Origin: Curtobacterium sp. TC1
GTDB lineage: Bacteria; Actinomycetota; Actinomycetes; Actinomycetales; Microbacteriaceae
Assembly (NCBI RefSeq): GCF_019844075.1
Contig: NZ_CP081964.1
Coordinates: 3,534,001-3,598,000 of the forward strand
Length of the DNA stretch: 64,000 bases
Reading direction: 5' to 3'
The notes below the pieces were generated by a model. It was not told where the DNA came from and made no database searches. It worked only from the letters and a program-made list of their open reading frames with translations. The translations under genes and the position numbers were made by a program. This document shows positions 44,827-53,895 of this stretch, in pieces; within the stretch, counting starts at the first letter, position 1; the number at the start of each line of letters is the position of its first letter.

Positions 44827-45759
44827 TCAGGACCAGACGCGGCGGATGCCCCAGGAGCCGGTCCAGGTCTCATCGGGCTCGAGCCAGCGCAGACCCTCGC
44901 CGGAGTTCAGTGCGTTGGCCGGAGCGGTCATCGGCTCGACCGCCACCGCGAGGCCCTTGCCGTCGCCGCGGGGGTACTCGCGTGAGGTGAACACCTGCAC
45001 GTACGGGAACGAGGCGTCCTGCCAGAGCTGCACGCCGTCGCCCTCGGGGCCGTGCAGCGTGGTGTGGCGGACCCCGTCGGCGTCGGGCGTGATGTCCGAG
45101 TACGCGGTGTCGAGGTCCGAGTCGCCCGCTCGGCGGCCCTGACGCAGGTCGAGCGGCGTTCCCTCGACCGGCGCCGACCCGTTCGGCACCTTCTGCTCGT
45201 CCGTGGTGAACGCAGTTGTGGCGTCGAGCGTGACGACGAGGTCCTCGGCCGGGGTGTCGCCGGCGCGCAGGTACGGGTGCGCACCCACGGCGAACGGTGC
45301 GCGGACACCGGAACGGTTCGTGATCTCGTGCGTCACCCGGATGCCGTCGTCCACGAGTTCGTGGTGCACGCGGGTCTCGAAGGTGAACGGCCAGCCGTGC
45401 TGCGGGTGGATCGTGGCCTCCTGCACGATTCCGGACTCGGTCTGCGACACCACGCGGTACGGCGCGAAGCGGAGCAGGCCGTGCGACGCGTTGCCGTACT
45501 TCGGCTCCGAGATGTCCAGCTGCTGCCGCTTGCCGTCGAGCTCCCAGACCCCTCCGGCGACGCGGTTCGGCCACGGCACGAGCACGATGCCGTTGGCGCC
45601 GGGCGGCTGCTCGGAGACGGGGAACGGCTCGGTCAGGTCGAAGCCGGCGACGCGGAGTTCACGGATGCCGGCGGCGACCTCGGTCACGACGGCCTCGACG
45701 ACGCCGTCCGGTCCGGCGTGGTGCAGGCGGTACTGTCCACCGGTGGGTGCTGCGGTCAT
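44827..45759 (-). CDS. galM: Aldose 1-epimerase (galactose mutarotase)
   Basis: A 310-aa enzyme converting beta- to alpha-galactose for GalK. It has the family's NRVAGG segment (NPxRxxGG-like: PWPNRVAGGVW), HGLLRF, a catalytic His in VGAHPYLR, and the catalytic Glu near VAVEPMTAPANALN. Overlaps the DeoR regulator gene by 4 bp, so both are in one operon divergent from galTK. Confidence 0.92.
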   Translation of the reverse strand: MTAAPTGGQYRLHHAGPDGVVEAVVTEVAAGIRELRVAGFDLTEPFPVSEQPPGANGIVLVPWPNRVAGGVWELDGKRQQLDISEPKYGNASHGLLRFAPYRVVSQTESGIVQEATIHPQHGWPFTFETRVHHELVDDGIRVTHEITNRSGVRAPFAVGAHPYLRAGDTPAEDLVVTLDATTAFTTDEQKVPNGSAPVEGTPLDLRQGRRAGDSDLDTAYSDITPDADGVRHTTLHGPEGDGVQLWQDASFPYVQVFTSREYPRGDGKGLAVAVEPMTAPANALNSGEGLRWLEPDETWTGSWGIRRVWS

Positions 45760-46601
45760 GGGGTGTGGTTCCTTCCGGGTGTGTCCTCGCCGTCCGCGAC
45801 GACGACCTCGACGCCGGCCGCCCGGATCGTGGCGACCGCGTCGGCTTCGGCCTCGGCGGTGACGACGACGTCGATGTCCTCGAGCGCGCGGACGACCCCG
45901 ATGTGGGCCCGGCCGAACTTCGACCCGTCCGCGACGACGACGGTACGCCGAGCGGTGGCCGCGAGCATCCGCTTCGCCTCGGTCTCGGGCAGGTTGACGT
46001 TGGTCAGACCGTGCGCGACGTCGATGCCGGTGCCACCGAGGAACACGACGTCAGCGGCGATCACCGGCAGCAGTGTGTTGTTGAACGGCGCGACGAGCGA
46101 GTGCTGCAGCGGCCTGAGCGTGCCGCCGGTGACGATCACGGTGAACCGTGGCACGGCCCGCTCGAGGGTCAGGGCAGTGGTCAGCGAGTTCGTGACGACG
46201 GTGACGTCGACCAGCTCCGTTCGGGCGACGAGCGCCTCGGCGACGGCGGCCGGGGTGGTGCCGACGTCGAGCACGACGCATTCACCGGACCGCACGAGCG
46301 CAGCGGCCGCGCGGCCGATGGCGGCCTTGGCCACCTGGTGCTCGACGGCGGTCTCCTCGAAGGGGCGCTCGGTGGACCCGGCCCCGAGGCGGACCGCGCC
46401 CCCGTGCACCCGACGGATCCGGGCCTCCTGGTCGAGGACGGCGAGGTCCTGCCGGACCGTCACCTCACTCGTGCCGAGCGACGCGGCCAGCGCGGCGGTC
46501 CGGACCATGCCGGGTGCACCCTCGACGATCGAGACGATGCGGTCCTGCCGGAGGGGTGCTGGCAGCGATCCGGCCAGGAAGGAGAGGTCGTCGTCGGTCA
46601 C
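45756..46601 (-). CDS. DeoR-family transcriptional repressor of the gal cluster
   Basis: A 281-aa DeoR regulator: N-terminal helix-turn-helix (QDRIVSIVEGAPGMVRTAAL, LGTSEVTVRQDLAVLDQEARIRRVHGGA) and the C-terminal sugar-phosphate-binding domain (VVLDVGTTPAAVAEAL, VVTNSL, VIVTGGTLRP, FLGGTGID, VADGSKFG). The GTG start at 46601 lies directly before two direct repeats that are its likely operator. A phosphorylated galactose intermediate is the expected inducer (inference). Confidence 0.9.
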   Translation of the reverse strand: MTDDDLSFLAGSLPAPLRQDRIVSIVEGAPGMVRTAALAASLGTSEVTVRQDLAVLDQEARIRRVHGGAVRLGAGSTERPFEETAVEHQVAKAAIGRAAAALVRSGECVVLDVGTTPAAVAEALVARTELVDVTVVTNSLTTALTLERAVPRFTVIVTGGTLRPLQHSLVAPFNNTLLPVIAADVVFLGGTGIDVAHGLTNVNLPETEAKRMLAATARRTVVVADGSKFGRAHIGVVRALEDIDVVVTAEAEADAVATIRAAGVEVVVADGEDTPGRNHTP

Positions 46602-46609
46602 GGGTCCAG

Positions 46610-46659
46610 TTTCGCTTGCTTCCGAAGACTTTCGCAATGCTTCGGATCGGCGCTAGGCT
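46610..46659 (+). promoter_or_regulatory. DeoR operator repeats and galT -10
   Basis: Two direct repeats, TTTCGCTTGCTTCCGA (46610-46625) and TTTCGCAATGCTTCGGA (46630-46646), are 20 bp apart, about two helical turns. TAGGCT (46654-46659) lies 6 nt before the galT GTG. The repeats cover the -35 region of galT and the start of the divergent regulator gene, suiting repression of both. Confidence 0.7.
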
Positions 46660-46665
46660 GTTCCG

Positions 46666-47763
46666 GTGATCACCAAGCGCGCGACGAAGCTCGCGGACGG
46701 CCGCGACCTGTTCTACTTCGACGATGCGGACAGCACCCTGCCCGCTGAGCGTGCCATCGACGAGCGTGCGCTCGACCCTCGGCCCGAGACCGCGCGGATG
46801 CGCCAGGACGTCCTGACCGGCGAGTGGGTCTCCATCGCCGCGAGCCGTCAGAACCGCGCGTTCCTGCCGCCGGCCGACCAGGATCCGCTCGCGCCGCAGA
46901 CACCGCAGAACCCGTCCGAGATCCCGAGCACCTACGACGTCGCCGTGTTCGAGAACCGGTCACCGTCGTTCGGTCCCCTGCTCGAGGCCGATGACGCCCC
47001 GTCCTCGCTGCAGTCCCTGTCCGACGTCGGCCTGAACCGGCAGCTCCGCAGCGTCGGCCGGTGCGAGGTCGTGTGCTTCTCCCCCGCGACCGAAGGGTCC
47101 TTCGCATCGATCTCCGAGTCGCGCGCCCGCACGGTGGTCGAGGCCTGGGCGGACCGCACCGCCGCGCTCTCCGCGATGCCCGGCATCCAGCAGGTGTTCC
47201 CGTTCGAGAACCGCGGTGAGGCGATCGGCGTCACGCTGCACCACCCGCACGGGCAGATCTACTCGTACCCGTACATCACGCCCCGCACGCAGCGCCTGCT
47301 CGACTCCATCGAGCGCTTCGGGCCGGACCTGTTCGAGCAGCACCTCGCGAACGAGCGCGCCTCGGACCGGGTCGTGCTGCAGGGCGAGCACTTCACCGCC
47401 TTCGTGCCGTTCGCCGCGCGGTGGCCCATCGAGATCCACATGCTGCCGCACCGCCACGTCCCCGACTTCGCCGGCCTGACCGAGGCCGAGAAGGACGAGC
47501 TGGCCCACATGCACCTGCGTCTGACGCGGGGCATCGACAAGCTCTACGACGACCCGACCCCGTACATCGCCGCGTGGCACCAGGCACCGGTGCACGTCGG
47601 GCGGGACACCGTGCGGCTCATGCTGCAGATCACCTCGCCGCGTCGAGCGGCGGACAAGTTGAAGTTCCTGGCCGGCAGTGAGGCCGCCATGGGCGCTTGG
47701 ATCGGGGACCTCGTGCCCGAGAAGGCGGCCGAGTTCATCCGACGAGGAGTCGAGCGAGCATGA
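46666..47763 (+). CDS. galT: Galactose-1-phosphate uridylyltransferase
   Basis: A 365-aa Leloir enzyme of the HIT superfamily. The active-site HPHGQ is in TLHHPHGQIYSYPY, with uridine-contact residues RQNRAFLPP near the N-terminus and a later IEIHMLPHRH zinc/iron-type segment. GTG 46666 is preceded by TAGGCT and 6 nt, so the mRNA is leaderless. It overlaps galK by 4 bp. Confidence 0.95.
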   Translation: MITKRATKLADGRDLFYFDDADSTLPAERAIDERALDPRPETARMRQDVLTGEWVSIAASRQNRAFLPPADQDPLAPQTPQNPSEIPSTYDVAVFENRSPSFGPLLEADDAPSSLQSLSDVGLNRQLRSVGRCEVVCFSPATEGSFASISESRARTVVEAWADRTAALSAMPGIQQVFPFENRGEAIGVTLHHPHGQIYSYPYITPRTQRLLDSIERFGPDLFEQHLANERASDRVVLQGEHFTAFVPFAARWPIEIHMLPHRHVPDFAGLTEAEKDELAHMHLRLTRGIDKLYDDPTPYIAAWHQAPVHVGRDTVRLMLQITSPRRAADKLKFLAGSEAAMGAWIGDLVPEKAAEFIRRGVERA

Positions 47764-48896
47764 CGTTCCAGCAGGCCTACGGGTACGAGCCGACCGTGCG
47801 GTACTCCGCCCCGGGTCGCGTCAACCTGATCGGTGAGCACACCGACTACAACGACGGGTACGTCCTGCCGTTCGCGATCGACCGCCGCACCACCGCGTCG
47901 ATCGCTCCGCGGCCGGACCGTCTGCTGCGTGTCTCGTCCGCGTTCGACGCCGGTACCGTGATCGAGCTGTCGCTCGACGACCTCGACCCGTCGAACATGA
48001 CCGGCTGGTCGGCGTACGTCTTCGGCATCGCCTGGGCCCTCCGCGAGCAGGCCGGCGCGGACCTGTCGGACAAGAACGGGTTCGACGTCTTCATCGAGTC
48101 CGACGTCCCCGTTGGCGCGGGCCTGTCCTCCAGCGCAGCGATCGAGTGCGGCGTCGCGCTCGCCTTCAACGACCTGTGGGAGCTCGGGCTCGACCGCAAG
48201 ACCCTCGCCCGCGTGGGGCAGTACTCCGAGAACCACGCCGTCGGCGCCCCGACGGGCATCATGGACCAGTCCGCGTCCCTGCTCGGCGAGCAGGACGCGG
48301 TCGTGTTCCTCGACTGCCGCACGCTCGACACCGCCGTGGTCGACCTGGCGCTCGAGGCGAACGGGCTCGAGGTCCTGGTCATCGACACCCGGGTCGAGCA
48401 CGCCCACGCCACCGGCGGGTACGCGGCTCGTCGTGCCTCGTGCGAGAAGGGTGCGCAGGTGCTCGGTGTCGAGGCCCTGCGTGACGTGAGCGTCGACGAC
48501 CTGCCCCGTGCGCAGGAGCTGCTCGACGACGAGACCTTCCGCCGCGTGCGCCACGTCGTGACCGAGGACCAGCGCGTCCTCGACACCGTCCGGACGCTGC
48601 GTGAGCAGGGGCCGCGCGCGATCGGTTCGCTGCTCGTCGCGTCGCACGAATCGATGCGCGACGACTTCGAGATCTCCGTGCCGGAACTCGACCTGGCCGT
48701 CGCGACGGCGATCGAGCACGGTGCCGTCGGTGCGCGGATGACGGGTGGTGGGTTCGGTGGCGCTGCGATCGCGCTCGTCGACCAGGAGTCGCGCGGTGCG
48801 ATCGCCGACGCAGTCGCCGCTGCCTTCGCCGCCGCCGGCTACCGCGAGCCGAACGTCTTCACGGTGCACGCTGCGCAGGGCGCCCGCCGCGACTGA
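47760..48896 (+). CDS. galK: Galactokinase
   Basis: A 378-aa GHMP kinase phosphorylating galactose. It has the galactokinase signature GRVNLIGEHTDYNDGYVLP, the ATP loop VPVGAGLSSSAAIE and the third GHMP motif MTGGGFGGAAIAL. ATG 47760 overlaps the galT stop (ATGA). Confidence 0.96.
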   Translation: MTFQQAYGYEPTVRYSAPGRVNLIGEHTDYNDGYVLPFAIDRRTTASIAPRPDRLLRVSSAFDAGTVIELSLDDLDPSNMTGWSAYVFGIAWALREQAGADLSDKNGFDVFIESDVPVGAGLSSSAAIECGVALAFNDLWELGLDRKTLARVGQYSENHAVGAPTGIMDQSASLLGEQDAVVFLDCRTLDTAVVDLALEANGLEVLVIDTRVEHAHATGGYAARRASCEKGAQVLGVEALRDVSVDDLPRAQELLDDETFRRVRHVVTEDQRVLDTVRTLREQGPRAIGSLLVASHESMRDDFEISVPELDLAVATAIEHGAVGARMTGGGFGGAAIALVDQESRGAIADAVAAAFAAAGYREPNVFTVHAAQGARRD

Positions 48897-48911
48897 GCCC
48901 GACCGGCGCAG

Positions 48912-49415
48912 TTAGCGGGTCCCGTGGCCCGTGGTGACCGTGACGCCACCCCACGGGAAGCCGTGGGGGTGCAGTACCTCGTGCTGGAGCTGGTCCGTCA
49001 CGACGTGACCCTGCCACACGCTGTAGACCAGGACTCCGGCGATGATGCACACCGGAACCGCCAGGTACGCCGAGTACCGCACGATGTCGCCGAGGGTGCG
49101 GTGCCCGTACCGCGCGAGCGTTGGCGGCAGGACGATCCCGACGACGACCACGAGCAGCAGCGCCGCGAGGGCGGCTGGCGCGACGTGCGCTTCGACCTGC
49201 ACCGTGATCGGTGCGGTCTCCAGGACCTTGCCGCCGTTGTCGATCCAGTTGTCGTCGGCGTCGACCCCGCCGTAGCCCGTCGACGTGCTCCAGAGCACCA
49301 GGTTCGGTGACAGCACCAGTGCGACGACCCCGATGAGCGCGAGGCCCCACGCACGCGGACGAAGCTGTTTGCCGGTGGCCGCCATCACGGGCGCGGTCTG
49401 GACGTTCTCCCCCAT
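48912..49415 (-). CDS. Three-span membrane protein of unknown function
   Basis: A 167-aa protein with helices AWGLALIGVVALVLSPNLVLW, PAALAALLLVVVVGIVLPP and YSAYLAVPVCIIAGVLVYSVW, separated by an Asp/Asn-rich outer loop (GYGGVDADDNWIDNGG) and ending in a His-containing tail. TACGGT lies 6 nt before ATG 49415, which supports the start. It converges with galK. Confidence 0.7.
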   Translation of the reverse strand: MGENVQTAPVMAATGKQLRPRAWGLALIGVVALVLSPNLVLWSTSTGYGGVDADDNWIDNGGKVLETAPITVQVEAHVAPAALAALLLVVVVGIVLPPTLARYGHRTLGDIVRYSAYLAVPVCIIAGVLVYSVWQGHVVTDQLQHEVLHPHGFPWGGVTVTTGHGTR

Positions 49416-49438
49416 GCGGTGACCGTAGCACTGGGGCT

Positions 49439-49525
49439 GAGACTCGCACCATCAGCGGCACATCTCGGGGTGAGCGACACTTCTCGCGGCGCCGGTCCCG
49501 AGAAGTGTCGCTCAGCCCGAGTCTC
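49439..49525. repeat. Nested palindrome (REP-like) upstream of folD end
   Basis: Inner perfect arms TGAGCGACACTTCTCG (49471-49486) pair with 49499-49514. Outer arms GAGACTCG (49439-49446) pair with 49518-49525. The whole ~90-bp intergenic region is therefore one foldable element. It is longer than a normal terminator and shares the GCGACACTT/ACGACACC flavour with the palindrome at 40299. Confidence 0.7.
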
Positions 49526-49547
49526 GGGGCAGCGCAACGCCGCCGCC

Positions 49548-50480
49548 CTACTTCAGGTGGCGCTCCGCGGCCTCGACCACGTTCTTCATGAGCATCGCGC
49601 GGGTCATCGGGCCGACGCCGCCGGGCACCGGCGACATGAAGCCCGCGACGGACGCGACCGCGGGGTCGACGTCGCCGTGCAGCTTGGCCTTCCCCGTCTC
49701 GTCGTTCACCACGCGGGTGATGCCCACGTCGATCACGGCCGCACCGGGCTGCACCCAGTCCGGCTTGACGAGCCCGGCGACCCCGGCGGCCGCGACGACG
49801 ATGTCGGCGCGACGGCACTCCGCGGCGACGTCGGCCGTCAGGGAGTGGGTCAGGGTGGCGGTGGCCTCGAGGCGGGTGAGCAGCAGACCGAGCGGCCGAC
49901 CGACCGTCAGCCCCTGCCCGATGATCGTGACGTGCGCGCCCCGGATCGGGATGTCGTACGCCTCGAGCATCGCGACGATGCCCCGCGGGGTGCAGGGCAG
50001 GGGCGCGTCGATCGTGCCGGCACCACCGGGCACGGCGAGCACGAGCTCACCGAGGTTCGTCGGGTGCAGGCCGTCGGCGTCCTTCGACGGGTCCATCAGC
50101 TCGAGCATCGGCGTCGGGTCGATGCCCTCCGGCAGCGGCAACTGAACGATGAACGCGGTGACCCGGGGGTCGTCGTTCATCTGCAGGATCGCTGCTCGGA
50201 TGTCCGCAGCACTCGCGGACGACGGCAGGTCGATGCGGTGCGAGTCGAGCCCGATCTGCGCCGAGTCACGGTGCTTGCCCGCGACGTACGACATCGAACC
50301 GGGGTTCGACCCGACCAGGATCGTGCCGAGCCCCGGACGGATGCCGTGCTCGTGCAGCCGGTCGATGCGGACCCGCAGTTCCTCGAGGGTCCGGGCGGCG
50401 AGGGCGGTGCCGTCGATGCGGACGGCAGTGCCCTCCCCCGCCCATCGTTCGACGGGCAGGGGAGTCAGGGCGTCGCTCAC
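49548..50480 (-). CDS. folD: Methylenetetrahydrofolate dehydrogenase/cyclohydrolase
   Basis: A 310-aa bifunctional enzyme interconverting methylene-, methenyl- and formyl-THF with NADP. The catalytic Tyr-x-x-x-Lys is in [16 protein letters not shown], followed by [18 protein letters not shown] and the nucleotide-binding [12 protein letters not shown], with DVGITRV and [17 protein letters not shown] 50480 overlaps the glyA stop by 4 bp, so it is translated from the riboswitch-controlled glyA mRNA. Confidence 0.96.
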   Translation of the reverse strand: MSDALTPLPVERWAGEGTAVRIDGTALAARTLEELRVRIDRLHEHGIRPGLGTILVGSNPGSMSYVAGKHRDSAQIGLDSHRIDLPSSASAADIRAAILQMNDDPRVTAFIVQLPLPEGIDPTPMLELMDPSKDADGLHPTNLGELVLAVPGGAGTIDAPLPCTPRGIVAMLEAYDIPIRGAHVTIIGQGLTVGRPLGLLLTRLEATATLTHSLTADVAAECRRADIVVAAAGVAGLVKPDWVQPGAAVIDVGITRVVNDETGKAKLHGDVDPAVASVAGFMSPVPGGVGPMTRAMLMKNVVEAAERHLK

Positions 50481-51781
50481 GCGTAGAGGGGGAACGCGTC
50501 GGTCAGGGTCTTGACCCGGGCCGAGAGCGCTGCGATGTCCGGGTTCGGCATGAGGGTCAGCGCGATGATGTCCGCGACCTCGGTGAACTCGGCGTCGCCG
50601 AAGCCACGCGTGGCGAGCGCCGACGTGCCGATGCGGACACCCGAGGTGACCATCGGCGGACGCGGGTCGAACGGCACGGAGTTGCGGTTCACGGTGATGC
50701 CGACCTCGTGCAGCAGGTCTTCGGCCTGCTTGCCGTCGACCTCGGACGTGCGCAGGTCGACCAGCACCAGGTGCACGTCGGTGCCACCGGTCAGGACGTC
50801 GATGCCGGCCGCGCGGGCGTCCGGCTGCGTGAGCCGGTCCGCGAGCAAGCGGGCGCCCCGGATGGTGCGCTCCTGGCGGGCCTTGAACTCGGGGGTGCCG
50901 GCGAGCAGGAACGCGGTGGCCTTGGCGGCGATCACGTGCATGAGCGGGCCGCCCTGCTGGCCCGGGAAGACCGCGGAGTTCAGCTTCTTGAACAGCGTCT
51001 CGTCGTTGGACAGGATGATGCCCGAGCGGGGGCCGCCGAGGGTCTTGTGCACCGTCGACGAGACGACGTGGGCGTGCGGGACCGGGGACGGGTGCAGACC
51101 GGCGGCGACGAGGCCGGCGAAGTGCGCCATGTCGACCCAGAGCTTCGCGCCGACCTCGTCCGCGATCTCGCGGAACTTCGCGAAGTCGAGCTGGCGCGGG
51201 TAGGCGGACCAGCCGGCGATGAGGACCTTCGGCTGGTGCTCGATGGCCTTCGCGCGGATGTCGTCGTAGTCGACCTCGAACGTCTCGGGGTCGACGCCGT
51301 ACGCCACGGCGTTGTAGATGCGGCCGGAGAAGTTGAGCTTCATGCCGTGGGTCAGGTGACCGCCGTGCGCGAGCTCGAGGCCGAGGATCGTGTCACCGGC
51401 ACTGGCGATGGCGTGCAGGACCGCGGCGTTCGCCGTGGCGCCCGAGTGCGGCTGCACGTTCGCGTAGGAAGCCCCGAACAGCGCCTTGGCACGGTCGATG
51501 GCGAGCTGCTCGGCGACGTCGACGTACTCGCAGCCGCCGTAGTAGCGCTTGCCGGGGTAGCCCTCGGCGTACTTGTTGGTGAGGACGGAGCCCTGGGACT
51601 CGAGCACGGCACGCGGCACGAAGTTCTCGGACGCGATCATCTCGAGGGTGTCGCGCTGACGGCCGAGCTCCTGCTGCAGGACGGCGGCGATCTCGGGGTC
51701 GACCTCGGTGAGCGGGGCGTTGAAGGCTGCGCGGTCGGTGTCGACGGAGCCGTCGACGGCGGGCAGATCGGTGATGGACAC
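50477..51781 (-). CDS. glyA: Serine hydroxymethyltransferase
   Basis: A 434-aa PLP enzyme making glycine and methylene-THF from serine. It shows [52 protein letters not shown] and the PLP-lysine region [17 protein letters not shown] choose GTG 51781 because TAGGAG lies 4 nt upstream; the longer frame would run into the riboswitch. First gene of glyA-folD. Confidence 0.96.
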   Translation of the reverse strand: MSITDLPAVDGSVDTDRAAFNAPLTEVDPEIAAVLQQELGRQRDTLEMIASENFVPRAVLESQGSVLTNKYAEGYPGKRYYGGCEYVDVAEQLAIDRAKALFGASYANVQPHSGATANAAVLHAIASAGDTILGLELAHGGHLTHGMKLNFSGRIYNAVAYGVDPETFEVDYDDIRAKAIEHQPKVLIAGWSAYPRQLDFAKFREIADEVGAKLWVDMAHFAGLVAAGLHPSPVPHAHVVSSTVHKTLGGPRSGIILSNDETLFKKLNSAVFPGQQGGPLMHVIAAKATAFLLAGTPEFKARQERTIRGARLLADRLTQPDARAAGIDVLTGGTDVHLVLVDLRTSEVDGKQAEDLLHEVGITVNRNSVPFDPRPPMVTSGVRIGTSALATRGFGDAEFTEVADIIALTLMPNPDIAALSARVKTLTDAFPLYA

Positions 51782-51829
51782 GGTTCTCCTACGTGGGTTG
51801 GCGACGGCCGGGAGGTCGCGCACGGACGA

Positions 51830-51925
51830 TCGGTCGGTGCAGCCCAGGCGTACGGCCGCGCACCGTGTCAGGTGTCGCTCCCCGATGGTGACCCATCCAA
51901 CGCCAGTCGCGACCTCACGATCGTA
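51830..51925 (-). promoter_or_regulatory. ZTP (pfl) riboswitch with -10 element, upstream of glyA-folD
   Basis: On the minus strand TACGAT (51920-51925) is the -10. The leader then contains the conserved ZTP-riboswitch parts in order: GACTGGCG, a GATGGGTCACCATC hairpin running into CGGGGAGCGAC, and after a short variable linker GTACGCCTGGGC. These match the pfl motif, whose 3' domain carries CCUGGGC. ZTP and Z nucleotides (AICAR phosphates) accumulate when formyl-THF is short, so the switch should raise glyA and folD expression then. Confidence 0.88.
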
Positions 51926-51957
51926 CCGAGCCGCCCGCCCTGTGTCACCCTGGATGC

Positions 51958-52263
51958 ATGACGCTGACCTCGCCCGACGTGGACGAACGGACCACCCCGG
52001 ACGAACGCACCAATGCCCGCGCGGACACCCCGTGGGTCACCGTCGTGTGGGACGACCCGGTGAACCTGATGTCCTACGTCACCTACGTCTTCCAGCGGCA
52101 CTTCGGCTTCGGACGCGAGCAGGCGGAGCGGCTCATGCACCAGGTGGACACCGAGGGGCGGGCCATCGTGGCGACGGGGCCGCGCGAGGCGATGGAGGCC
52201 CACGTCCAGTCGATGCACGGCTACGGCCTGCAGGCGACCGTCGACAAGGCCCCCGAAGCGTGA
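51958..52263 (+). CDS. clpS: ATP-dependent Clp protease adaptor ClpS
   Basis: A 101-aa adaptor presenting N-degron substrates to ClpAP/ClpCP. The N-degron-binding pocket motifs are present: [18 protein letters not shown] (Asp and Asn/Met pocket) and [15 protein letters not shown] (His pocket), with the C-terminal GLQATVDK. The N-terminal ~24 residues are a flexible extension. ATG 51958 has a CACCCT-like -10 6 nt upstream. It overlaps the next gene. Confidence 0.95.
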   Translation: MTLTSPDVDERTTPDERTNARADTPWVTVVWDDPVNLMSYVTYVFQRHFGFGREQAERLMHQVDTEGRAIVATGPREAMEAHVQSMHGYGLQATVDKAPEA

Positions 52264-52736
52264 TCCCCTTCGTCCGCCGAGCCGACGGCGTCCACCTCGG
52301 CATGTCCTCCGGCGAGCGCGGGCTGCTCACGTCCCTGACCGAGCAGCTGCGCCAGGTGCTCGACGGCGATCTGACGGCGGACCCGGTGGCCGAGCGGATG
52401 TTCCCGGACGCCTACCCGGACGACGACGACGCCAGCGCGGAGTTCCGGAAGTACACGCAGTCCGACCTGCTGGCGCAGAAGACCACGAACGCGACGACCG
52501 TGCACGAGTGGCTGACGGGTACCCGCGACGGCGCCCTTGCCCCCGAGGACGAGCAGGCCTGGCTCCGCACCCTGACCGACCTGCGGCTGACGATCGCCGA
52601 CCGTCTCGGGATCGTCGACGCCGACGCCGAGGAGCGTTCGGTCGAGGCCGACGCGGGCGTCGGCCTGCGCGACGTCTACGACTGGCTCGGGTACGTGCAG
52701 GAGCACCTGATCACGACGATGACCGACCCGCGGTGA
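52260..52736 (+). CDS. DUF2017 family protein
   Basis: A 158-aa soluble protein with the DUF2017 pattern ([63 protein letters not shown]). This family is restricted to actinobacteria and almost always follows clpS. GTG 52260 overlaps the clpS stop (GTGA). A role linked to ClpS/Clp proteolysis is likely but unproven. Confidence 0.88.
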   Translation: MIPFVRRADGVHLGMSSGERGLLTSLTEQLRQVLDGDLTADPVAERMFPDAYPDDDDASAEFRKYTQSDLLAQKTTNATTVHEWLTGTRDGALAPEDEQAWLRTLTDLRLTIADRLGIVDADAEERSVEADAGVGLRDVYDWLGYVQEHLITTMTDPR

Positions 52737-52954
52737 CGGTCGCCTTCCGCGCGGCCTCCGAGGACGACCGGGAGGCCCTGCTCGCGTTCTCGACGTCGGA
52801 ACCGGTCACGTGGATCGGTCCGGACCGGTACCGCGCCGTGGCCGGCGAGCCGAAGGTGGTCGGCACGACGGACGCGGCGAACACCCCGATGCGCCGGGCG
52901 TTCGAGCGGGCCGGCTTCGCGGTGACGAAGCGCCGGATCGTGTTCGAGCGCTGA
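52733..52954 (+). pseudogene. Remnant of a GNAT acetyltransferase (73 codons)
   Basis: GTG 52733 overlaps the preceding stop. The product begins like a GNAT protein (VAFRAASEDDREALLAF) and ends with its typical C-terminus (NTPMRRAFERAGFAVTKRR), but the acetyl-CoA-binding middle (RxxGxG/A) is absent. At 73 aa it is half the normal length, so an internal in-frame deletion is the best explanation. It could still be translated. Confidence 0.6.
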
Positions 52955-52961
52955 GCCTGCG

Positions 52962-53834
52962 TCACCCGAGCAGGTCATTGCGGTGCGCCCGCGCCCAGTC
53001 GGCCAGGCCCCGGGGCGCTGCACCCGTGATCCGCAGCACGTCGTCACGCATCACGTCCACGCCGTCGAGGCCGTGTCGCACCACCCGGCCGAACTGCTGC
53101 CGGAGTCCCTCGGCCTGCCACGCCGGCACGCCGCTCAGTCGCAGCACGCCGGCGTACAGCCGGCTCGGCAGGTGGAGTGCCCGCACCGGACGCCCGAGGC
53201 CGGCGGCGAGCGCGGCGGCGACCCCGCGAGCGTCGAGCAGGTCCGGGCCGGTGAGTACGGGCTCGGTACCGTCGTGGCCGTCGCTCGTCAGCACACGCGC
53301 AGCCGACCGGGCGATGTCCTCGGTGTCGATCCAGCCGATCACGCCACGCCCCGTCGTGTGCGGGAACCACCCGCGGCGGATCGCGGGCGCTGACGGGGTC
53401 ACGTTCGTCATGAACGACGACGGGTGCAGGATCGTCCACGCCAGACCACTGTCGCGTACCGAGCGGTCGGTGTGCCAGGCAGCGCTGGCCCACGGCATCG
53501 GCGAGTGCTCGGCGGCGTCCCCGCCGGACAGGTGCACGATGCGGCGGACGCCAGCTCGTTGCGCCGCTCGGACCCCGACTGCGCCCTGCTCCGCCTGCTG
53601 CGGGCTGACCGGGGTGACGAGGAAGAACCGGTCGACCCCGTCGAGCGCGACGGTCAGGGCGGCCACGTCGTCGAGGTCGGCGCGGCGCGCGTCGATCCCC
53701 CGGGCACGGAGCGCCGTGACCTGCTCCGGGCGGCGGACGATCGCGCGCACCGGAACGCCCATCCGCCGGAGTTCGTCCACCGTCTTGCCACCGACGTCTC
53801 CGGTCACCCCGGTCACCGCCACGATCTCGCTCAT
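52962..53834 (-). CDS. NmrA-type NAD(P)-binding oxidoreductase
   Basis: A 290-aa atypical SDR protein: N-terminal NAD(P) loop AVTGVTGDVGGKTVDELRRMG, VRAIVRRPEQ, DGVDRFFLVTP and VRRIVHLSG, ending with a substrate domain lacking the YxxxK pair in the usual place. Such proteins (NmrA/HSCARG, QOR2-like) sense or reduce small electrophiles such as quinones. It is divergent from a MarR regulator with a palindromic operator between. Confidence 0.85.
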   Translation of the reverse strand: MSEIVAVTGVTGDVGGKTVDELRRMGVPVRAIVRRPEQVTALRARGIDARRADLDDVAALTVALDGVDRFFLVTPVSPQQAEQGAVGVRAAQRAGVRRIVHLSGGDAAEHSPMPWASAAWHTDRSVRDSGLAWTILHPSSFMTNVTPSAPAIRRGWFPHTTGRGVIGWIDTEDIARSAARVLTSDGHDGTEPVLTGPDLLDARGVAAALAAGLGRPVRALHLPSRLYAGVLRLSGVPAWQAEGLRQQFGRVVRHGLDGVDVMRDDVLRITGAAPRGLADWARAHRNDLLG

Positions 53835-53850
53835 GCGTACTCTTCCGTCA

Positions 53851-53868
53851 GTATCAGCTTTCTGATAC
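53851..53868. promoter_or_regulatory. Palindromic operator between the NmrA and MarR genes
   Basis: GTATCAGCTTTCTGATAC has perfect 7-bp arms and a 4-bp centre, 17 bp from the NmrA start and 28 bp from the MarR start. MarR/HxlR proteins bind such repeats, so autoregulation and repression of the oxidoreductase are likely. Confidence 0.7.
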
Positions 53869-53895
53869 CTGACCCTACGCCGGTACGATCACCTC

